Assembly (NCBI RefSeq): GCF_013368755.1
Contig: NC_049565.1
Location: 5,146,001-5,210,000, forward strand
Length of the DNA stretch: 64,000 bases
Direction: 5' to 3'
Origin: Talaromyces rugulosus
Lineage: Eukaryota; Ascomycota; Eurotiomycetes; Eurotiales; Trichocomaceae
Below are positions 57,457-64,000 of the stretch, one piece after another. The notes below the pieces were generated by a model. That model worked only from the letters and a program-made list of their open reading frames with translations, was not told the DNA's origin and made no database searches. Numbering within the stretch: the first letter of the stretch is position 1; each line of letters opens with the position of its first letter. The translations under genes were made by a program, and so were the position numbers.

Positions 57457-59637
57457 ATGTCATTCGGCTGGAGCGCCGGCGATCTCGCCAGCGCAGTCAA
57501 ACTCATCAACTCCATCGTGACAAGCTTGCGCAGCACCAGCGGGGCCCGCGAGCAGTTCCAAGAGCTTGAAACAGAGCTCTTCGGCCTGGAGCACGCTCTC
57601 GAACACATTGACTCATTGTCACGAGCTGCAAGCCCCTACTCGTCATCACCGGAGATACAGACGCTGAAATTCGTATCCCTCTATTGTGTCAAGACACTCG
57701 AGCGCTTTCACGACAAGATCAAACCTTTTGAGGATAGTCTTGGTGCGCAGAGCAATATGACAAAGCTGAGAGCGGCGCCGAGGATGGTGAGATGGGAGCT
57801 ACTTTTGAAGAAAGATCTGCCGGAATTACGGCAGTATTTGATGGCGCATGTTGGATATCTCAATCTGGAACTGAGTACTGCTTCGCTGTGCGTGCTGTCT
57901 TTTGGGAACTGTCATCAAAAGTAATAAGTCTAACGAGTGTAGTAAATTGGTATCGCGAGCAAACCAACATCTGGACGAAATCCAGTTACAGAATGAACGT
58001 ACTGTCGAACTGATCGTGCAGCGAATGGGCAATTATTCCAAAACGGATAAGAATGTTGAATATGTTCGAGAGACCGTGAATCGAATATGGTGCGTTCCAA
58101 ACAACACTGAAGTACTTCCAAACACCGGTAACTTATTTAGGTCGTGTAGGAGCTCAAACAATGAACTCGCCAATATGCTCCGAACCCTATCGGAAAAAAC
58201 CACCACTCCCCCGGATACAGTATATACGTGGGTACAGCAACCTATTCGCTTCGAAAACGCCCTTGGGAATGTCATGCCTGTTGCCTCCGAGTCCGACTGG
58301 GATGTATGTCGTCTTCAAAATCGAGAGGGAGATCCTTGCTGATGTACATGCTAGATTCTAGAAGCTATCATCTTAGCACAATTCAGCAAGGGACCGGGTA
58401 GAAAGAAAGTCTTTGCCGGAGAATACGAACTCTTTGAAAGTTCTACCGACCTGGTGATTCCCATAAACGCAACGACCTACCCACACCTGCGGCCTGGGGC
58501 GCGTATTACCATGGCCATCATAATTGGCCAGTACTCGGGGTCCCAGCGCTGTCCTCGACTTGGTTGTTCTTCCAATTTGATATCCGATGCTGGCATGAAG
58601 GGATACACAGGACGATTATGGTACGGTTCATGTCCTTCCCTGCAGATTTGAAGCTGACCGTTTGGTTTCTCTCGAACAGCTCCTCATGCGGTACGTGGGT
58701 GAGAAGGTCAGATAAAATTCTGCCAAAGCCTCTCCGGCCACCGACAATGGGGAATGTTGCTCTCCAACCGCCTGCAGCCGGGCATATCTCTGTCGGGCCC
58801 TCTGAGTTCTCGTCCCCAACGTATCCAGAGCGGCTGGCGTACAAGAATATCAGCATATACGTGACAGAGCTACCTCCAACTCCTCCCAAAGTCAGACATC
58901 ACCTTGTCACGAAACCTCGTCCCCAAAGGCCACCCCATTCATATGCTGGACCTCCTCCAGCGCAGAGTGCATTCTACCCTCATTCCTATTACCCGTCCCC
59001 CCCAGCACCGCTTGCATACTATCCTTATTCATATCAACCCCCTGCTCCGGTGCTAAGGAGCGAATATGACTCTTCTCCCTCAGCAGAGGGTATATACCAC
59101 CCCCGCCGCTCGGCACAAAGTGCATATGGCCCCTTTTCCTCGTCACGGAGTGCATACATCCCTCATCGCTCAGCACAGAGTGCATACGGCTACTCTTCCC
59201 CTGCAGCACAGATTGTATACTATCCTTCTCCTCCTTCCTCGGTGCAGAGTGCATATGGTTATTCTTCCCCTCTTCCAGTGGAGAACATATACTACCCCTA
59301 CCCCCGGCCCTCGCACCCAGATGGCAAGCCTCGCATCAATATCTATGGAGATGCTTACAAAAGAAATGTGGAGAGCGAGCCTCCCTCGGAGGAGCTCTAT
59401 ACCTCCGTGGAAGTGAATACCCGCAGACGGAAATTATACCATGATTATAATCGCCAAGACAGCATACGGACACGGAGGATACATGGAGATATTGAAGAGG
59501 ATTTATACATTCGTATGCCACTGCCGCCGCGGCCGCCGTCAGGCAGGGAGAGCGCAAGGAGGCTGAGGGAGGATAAGATAGAGGAGAGGACAAGTCGCCG
59601 TCAACCCCCTGTGAGCATCCAAGACACAAATACCTAA
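57457..59637 (+). CDS. STAND-type N-terminal domain plus ubiquitin-like domain protein with Tyr/Pro-rich tail
   Basis: ATG at 57457 (MSFGWSAGDLASAVKLI). Exons 57457-57887, 57943-58303, 58355-58620 and 58680-59637 sum to 2,016 nt, or 671 residues. Residues ~1-145 match the fungal helical N-terminal domain of NACHT/STAND-like proteins (SAVKLINSIVTSLRSTSGAR, RFHDKIKPFEDSLG). Residues ~225-310 match the fungal ubiquitin-like domain (IRFENALGNVMPVASESDW, LEAIILAQFSKGPGRKKV, LRPGARITMAIII). A CPRLGC...CSSCGTW pair suggests a small zinc site. The tail has degenerate repeats around SAQSAYGYSSP and charged Arg-rich ends. The family is common near fungal gene clusters and allorecognition loci; its function is unknown. 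It lies between the synthase and the Diels-Alderase candidate. Confidence 0.75.
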
Positions 59638-61003
59638 CCTAAGTACATTTATATTGCTGATATTTACATGAACGATATTCATTTTAGTTTAGTTTTTCAG
59701 AGTTACGAGTCAATTGGTAAGGTTCCCGATGTCTACCTGTAAATTCTAGTACAACATTGAAATCTTTTTCGTTTTTTAAGCAAAGACCAATGCCTTTTCA
59801 GCTAATAAATTATCACCACGGATTATTTAACAGTAGTTGATTGTCAGGGACAAGCTAGACCATGTTCCGTAATAATAGTAGCAGCAATAATGTGCGCATA
59901 ACCACTGAACCAGAAGTTGCTGCTGCTGCAAGACATGAGCCAAAACTGCATGTAGAAGCCGACTCTGGATCAAGCTCAACCTGTTTTCTTTCTTTTTTCG
60001 CCCTAATTATAGTTTCCGTCGCAGTGCATAACAAACCACAAACACTAAACTAAAATATATTAGTGGTACGAACTGTGCAGGAAGATAAGATGATCCATTG
60101 TATCTTAGGATGGCGAGCTACATGTAACATTAAAGATAAGGGTAGAGTGGAAAGTTTATATATCTATATAGCTATCCCATATGATGAAAAATAGATCAGT
60201 TGACAGTCTATATAATAGCTCTTCTACTATGTATATAAAAACTGATTAAAAAGACTACATGTACATATGTAATAACTAGTAAAGGAAATAATATACTATT
60301 AATATATAAAAACTAATCAATTTAGTAAAACCTATTAGATATATAAAATAATAAAAATTTAGACGTACACCCAAAAAGACCCTTGCCAAGAAATGCTGCC
60401 AACATTTTAATATAGCAGCAACGCCAGCTTCATTTCTAGCAACCTCAAAATTTTTTGGGGCTGGATCAAAATTCCTTTGACCCATCTCTAACTCGCAAAT
60501 TCGACTAAAAAAATGTGAAGATAATGTGCGAGATATTTAGGAAGGATGGTTCCGATCGGCTGGACCTGCGGAACTATGTGATCATATCTCCCAGTGACAC
60601 CTCAGGAGAATCCGCCAAGGCGCAGGAGTTAGTTAGATTAGATCTTGGCATTAGTAACATTTGTGTAATCCCGTTCCTGAGATCTTCCTGCGCCTTACGA
60701 GCCGCAGCTAACTGCTTACGAGCTGGTTAATAATCGGTTTTTTTTAAAATTTGATAATCGCTTACAAGCTGCTTATTAAATGCCCAGACTTCTACCGACC
60801 ACACGCTGTGTCACCTACATTGGTGTACGCCTAGCGCTTCGGATCCTCAGGATGCTGAACAGTTGCTGGGCAGTTTGGAGTTGTGGTAGCGGGAGTATAA
60901 ATACCTAGTCCATACCTGGACTCTTCATGATCAAGACGAGCAATTCAGATTTTGCTATCCACTATAAATACACAACATATTATTCTTCCCTGTGCCTCGA
61001 AAG
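59638..61003. other. AT-rich gap and upstream region of the lipocalin gene
   Basis: Very A/T-rich from 60,050 to 60,380. A short open frame at 59862-60053 (63 residues with a hydrophobic end) has no supporting features. The promoter of the gene at 61004 contains GAGTATAAATACC near 60,892 (TATA-like) but no TCGGCG(A/T)T copy that I can see. Confidence 0.45.
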
Positions 61004-62158
61004 ATGTATCACCTACTACCCGCTTCATTGATCGGCTTGTTGTTTTGTGGAGTGTCAGGTTTCGAGCTTGTGTCCAAGCCAACAAAGCTAGATATCAATG
61101 CCTCAAGCTTTATTGTGTGCTACCCTCAAACCTAACTTAACATACTGAAACAAGCATTACCCGTGAACTAACTATAACTATTTCACCAGGAGAATGTGCC
61201 AACCTTCTTTGATCTATCTGATCTGCATTTGGTAAAAGTAGAGCATGCCTTTGACTCTTACTGGGCAGGCGGCATCGTCCGGACCACGAGCAACGATAAC
61301 TATCTTCTCATGGCACACGCCGCTGTCTATGGCAATGTGACAACTTATCGCGGGGGTATTCTTTCCCTCGACGACCCTCTCGGATACCACCCAAAATACT
61401 ATCAAGCGGTCAACACGTTCACTCATAATAACGGTACCGTGGAGCCATTCCACCTAACCATACCTGGCAATGTGTTTGACATGGAATTGATCGGGCCTGC
61501 CAACGAATGGTTTCCACGACTAAAAATTACCAGTCGTGTGCCGGAAACAAAGTTCAACATTGCCATCGATATGGACAAGGCCGGACCACCAGTGCTGAAC
61601 GCGGGACTCGGCTCATGGCTTTGGGTGGGCGAACCCCAACACCAAGTGTCCGTACCACGCGGCCGCCTCAGTGGCACATTCACTGTTAATGACACCCTCT
61701 TCACTATCGACCCGAGCCAATCCCTTGGTTGGTACGATCGTCAATGGGGGCCTACTTTAGCGCCAGCCTTTACATGGCTTGGTCTCTATCTAACCTCATC
61801 CAACACGTCACATGAAGAAATTTATGCTTCCATCTGGAATTGGGAAGATGACGTGAATGGGAACAAGTCATTTGCTACAATCCAGAGGCCGTCTGGGATC
61901 AACACTATTGTGCCTTTAGCCGATTTTACCGTCACGGACAGCTTTCAATCTCCAGTATCCAACAAAACATACTCGCTAGACCATAGGATCAGATTGGCAG
62001 ATGGAACCCTCCTACACATAAAACCTGTTCGACGCGATCAAGAGTTTGTCATGCAGGGTTTCGACAATCCATTTTACTCAGGAGCGGTGGAAGTGACAGG
62101 AAATCAATATACTGGTTACGGTTATATCGATATCTTGCCTGGAGGGGGAAGTTTTTAA
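61004..62158 (+). CDS. Lipocalin-like Diels-Alderase candidate (CrtC/kievitone-hydratase-like fold)
   Basis: ATG at 61004. Exon 1 61004-61114 and exon 2 61190-62158 (75-nt intron) give 359 residues. The N-terminus MYHLLPASLIGLLFCGVSG is a signal-peptide-like segment, then FELVSKPTKLD. The body has the two-lobed beta-barrel style of hydroxyneurosporene-synthase/AttH-like proteins: DSYWAGGIVRTTSNDNYLLM, AGLGSWLWVGEPQHQVSVP, the signature SLGWYDRQWGP, TWLGLYL and IYASIWNWED, and the end GYGYIDILPGG. Relatives in PKS-NRPS clusters (CcsF, MycB, CghA groups) catalyse intramolecular [4+2] cyclisation of the polyketide onto the pyrrolone or chain diene. A hydratase-type secreted enzyme is the alternative. 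Its position 4 kb beyond the synthase supports cluster membership. Confidence 0.8.
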
Positions 62159-62624
62159 GCTCGTGTTGGTAAGACAGGTTGGGGCAGGAGACATGTATCA
62201 CATGTTTGATCAATAGCTGTTCAACAGGAAATCAAGGTGGTGCACCTCCATGTGGTCTGAATGTCCCCCGACATTGAGAACATTGAAGACGATTAAGCAT
62301 TGGAAGTGCCGTTAATCAGTTCTTGCTTAGTAGGGATAGTAGTATAACACCGTCAACCTTTATATCCCTGATTATCTTTATTCTCGCTGATATTTATCTC
62401 TGGAGGAAATTACTGTAGTTGCTTAAATATTAACCTAAAACTCCCACTTTTAATAAAATCTCCTAACAGCTTAATATATTTCCATAAGATCGATTATACT
62501 TTTCCGAAAAATGGTGGAATTCAACTTTGACAGCTTAAACATAGATAATGAAAAGAAAAAATTAAAAAAAATAAGCAACCAAAATCATAATAACATAGTT
62601 ACAATATGATTATAAACATGGGGA
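62159..62624. other. Convergent intergenic region
   Basis: A/T-rich 3' flanks; no gene seen. Confidence 0.45.
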
Positions 62625-63215
62625 TTACTGGCAGCTTAGTGGCAAATAGGCTAGGTCCCTGCCCAGATCCTCTCCAAGGATTTTACCCTGGATCTCCAAG
62701 GGCTCCCAGTCCTGCAACACAAACATCATCCGTGCCCATTTTGTGTTGGAAGTGTTACGCCACTGGTGATTGGTAGCACGCTGGACGGCAACGTCGCCTG
62801 CTTTCATTGAGTGTACCTCGCCTGCATCTAGTAGTATATCAATCTCTCCCTCGAGAACTATGCCATAGTCGACGCTCTGCGTCCGATGCATGCCGCACTG
62901 GTAGCCCGGCGCAAAGTCAACGCATCGCAGCACCGTGCCACCCGGGTTCACACGGCCCGGTCACTTCTGCATCAGGGTGTCATGGGCCTGAATGTCGGCA
63001 TCGCCGTTCATCTCCACGGGAAATCGACTCGTTGAGTAGACTACGCTGAAGGCCATCTGGTTGCCATCATATGCCTGCCATTGAAAGTCGCCGGCGGAAT
63101 GCACGATGGCCTTGGCGTCATTATTATGAGATGTGACTAACCGTCGCTGGGTAGCCAAAGGCGACAGCTGGTTGTTGCTTGAGGATGAATTTGCCAGGTT
63201 AAGAGATAAAAGCAT
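62625..63215 (-). pseudogene. Cupin-domain protein with one in-frame stop
   Basis: From ATG at 63215 the frame reads QLSPLATQRRLVTSHNNDAK, FQWQAYDGNQMAFSVVYSTS and ends HDTLMQK at a TGA (62961-62963). The same frame then continues without a break: PGRVNPGGTVLRCVDFAPGY, MHRTQSVDYGIVLEGEIDIL, MKAGDVAVQRATNHQWRNTS, to the stop at 62625. It aligns along its whole length with the intact cupin at 12139-12684 (KRVVTGYD / RRLVTSHN; VDYGVVLEGE / VDYGIVLEGE). The TGA can be explained by a TGG-to-TGA or CGA-to-TGA change. No intron removes it. Total length would be 197 codons, the family size. A shorter product from an internal Met is possible but would lack half the barrel support. Confidence 0.75.
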
Positions 63216-63623
63216 CTCTGTTTCTGATGATGTGTTGACGGGTGTTGAGTTGGCGAAGGAATACCTCAAAGGAGAAGATGTCCTGCAATTGTCATCACAT
63301 TGTACCGAACTCCCAGTGCCCCTGGAGAAAATATATAGCTCTATTCGAGATAAACCCTTCAACTTGCGCTGTCAACCTCTCCAAAGCCTCCAAGAAACGA
63401 GCATCCGATGGGGTAAAATAGTGGCGAAATCGGGCCCGATGGGGAACCGAGCGCCTTTAACCGGCGTTCTCCTAGAATCGGCATGCGGACCTCACAATTG
63501 GAGCCTAAGAGAGCGATGGCAAGGGGAATTATAGACGAACCCATTGTCTCGTAACCCTTGATTTAATGAATAGAGCCATCCAACCGTGTGTGTGTTAGAC
63601 ACAATACTATCGGATATTTCAGC
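63216..63623. promoter_or_regulatory. Divergent upstream region, cupin and FAH-like gene
   Basis: The broken cupin and the FAH-like gene diverge here; no motif assigned. Confidence 0.35.
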
Positions 63624-64000
63624 ATGGCTTCCATTTCCAGTTCCTTGGAAACGCTCTTCAACATCAACAACGTTCCTTATGGAATTATTACATCGAACGG
63701 AGAACAAAAGAAGAGATGCGCAACTGTATTAGGTGATTTTGCAGTCGATCTGGGCGTGCTACATGCCGAGGGCATATTCCATGGTGTGCCAGGACTGGAC
63801 GGCAACCCTTTCATGCGAGTAAGCTTGATCACCCAAACCCTGACTGTGATTTTGGCGGCATTCAGGGCTCAACACACACTAAAACAGGATTACCTAAATG
63901 TTTTTGCAGCGCTACCCAAGGCCACCCACAAAGCTGTCAGAGAGAGGTTGATCCAACATCTTTCTCAGCTGGGGTTGGTATCGACTTCAAAACTGCCAGC
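63624..64000 (+). CDS. Fumarylacetoacetase-like protein, N-terminus (runs off window)
   Basis: ATG at 63624 (MASISSSLETLFNINNVPYG). Exon 1 63624-63818, intron 63819-63887 (GTAAGC..CAG), then DYLNVFAALPKATHKAVRER to the window end. The first exon shows the FAH N-terminal domain: NVPYGIITSNGEQKKRCATV, GDFAVDLGVLHAEGIFHG. Complete members hydrolyse fumarylacetoacetate at the last step of tyrosine breakdown, and related enzymes occur in some metabolite clusters. The catalytic C-terminal domain lies outside the window, so activity cannot be judged. No other tyrosine-pathway gene is visible here. Confidence 0.75.
   Translation, partial: MASISSSLETLFNINNVPYGIITSNGEQKKRCATVLGDFAVDLGVLHAEGIFHGVPGLDGNPFMRVSLITQTLTVILAAFRAQHTLKQDYLNVFAALPKATHKAVRERLIQHLSQLGLVSTSKLP

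Noticed and set aside
59862..60053. 63-codon open frame with a hydrophobic end
   Set aside because: Begins in an Asn/Ser codon repeat, has no family features and lies in AT-rich DNA.
62625..63215. Splicing out the TGA of the right-hand cupin as an intron
   Set aside because: A GTGACC donor overlaps the stop, but no AG acceptor follows before the conserved GGTVLRCVDF segment.
1..64000. CRISPR arrays, rRNA or tRNA genes
   Set aside because: No regularly spaced repeats or recognisable RNA genes were seen; CRISPR would not be expected in a fungus.

Overview
The window is nuclear DNA of a filamentous ascomycete. Genes carry short introns of about 48-90 nt with GT..AG ends and CTAAC-like branch sites, regulators are Zn2Cys6 proteins, and the families present are typical of Eurotiomycetes such as Aspergillus, Penicillium or Talaromyces. 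No species call is made. Gene models were built by hand from reading frames and splice sites.

Left part (1-20.5 kb): relics of a flavin monooxygenase, an ankyrin protein and an aspartic protease; a complete Golgi-type N-acetylglucosaminyltransferase gene; an AT-rich stretch with a solo LTR flanked by TATC repeats; a Zn2Cys6 regulator; a sugar-type MFS transporter; a cupin; a CocE-type hydrolase divergent from an acetoacetyl-CoA synthetase; a thiolase relic; and a two-exon small protein gene.

Middle (21.5-28.6 kb): a belt of decayed genes. It holds a Dabb-domain gene with two adjacent TAG stops, a Zn2Cys6 regulator with frame breaks, an MFS drug-type transporter split by an AT-rich insertion, and an NRPS remnant scattered over three frames. 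This looks like a dead secondary-metabolite locus. The TAG stops fit C-to-T (RIP-like) mutation.

Right part (29.6-62.2 kb): an apparently functional PKS-NRPS gene cluster. In order it has an AflR-domain Zn2Cys6 regulator, an MFS exporter, an EthD-domain protein, a FUS2-type alpha/beta hydrolase, a trans-acting enoyl reductase, a P450, a DUF1772 membrane protein, a second P450, a 3,926-residue PKS-NRPS (KS-AT-DH-degenerate MT-degenerate ER-KR-ACP-C-A-T-R), a STAND/ubiquitin-like-domain protein, and a lipocalin-like Diels-Alderase candidate with a signal peptide. The likely chemistry is a reduced polyketide, finished in trans by the enoyl reductase, joined to an amino acid, released reductively as an aldehyde, closed to a pyrrolone, then cyclised by [4+2] addition and oxidised. 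This is the logic of cytochalasan and GKK1032/pyrrocidine pathways, but the accessory set (EthD plus DUF1772 plus lipocalin) does not match one cluster I can name with certainty. A TCGGCG(A/T)T-like motif recurs in most of the cluster promoters.

Right edge: a cupin pseudogene, paralogous to the intact cupin at 12.1 kb, and the start of a fumarylacetoacetase-like gene that runs off the window.
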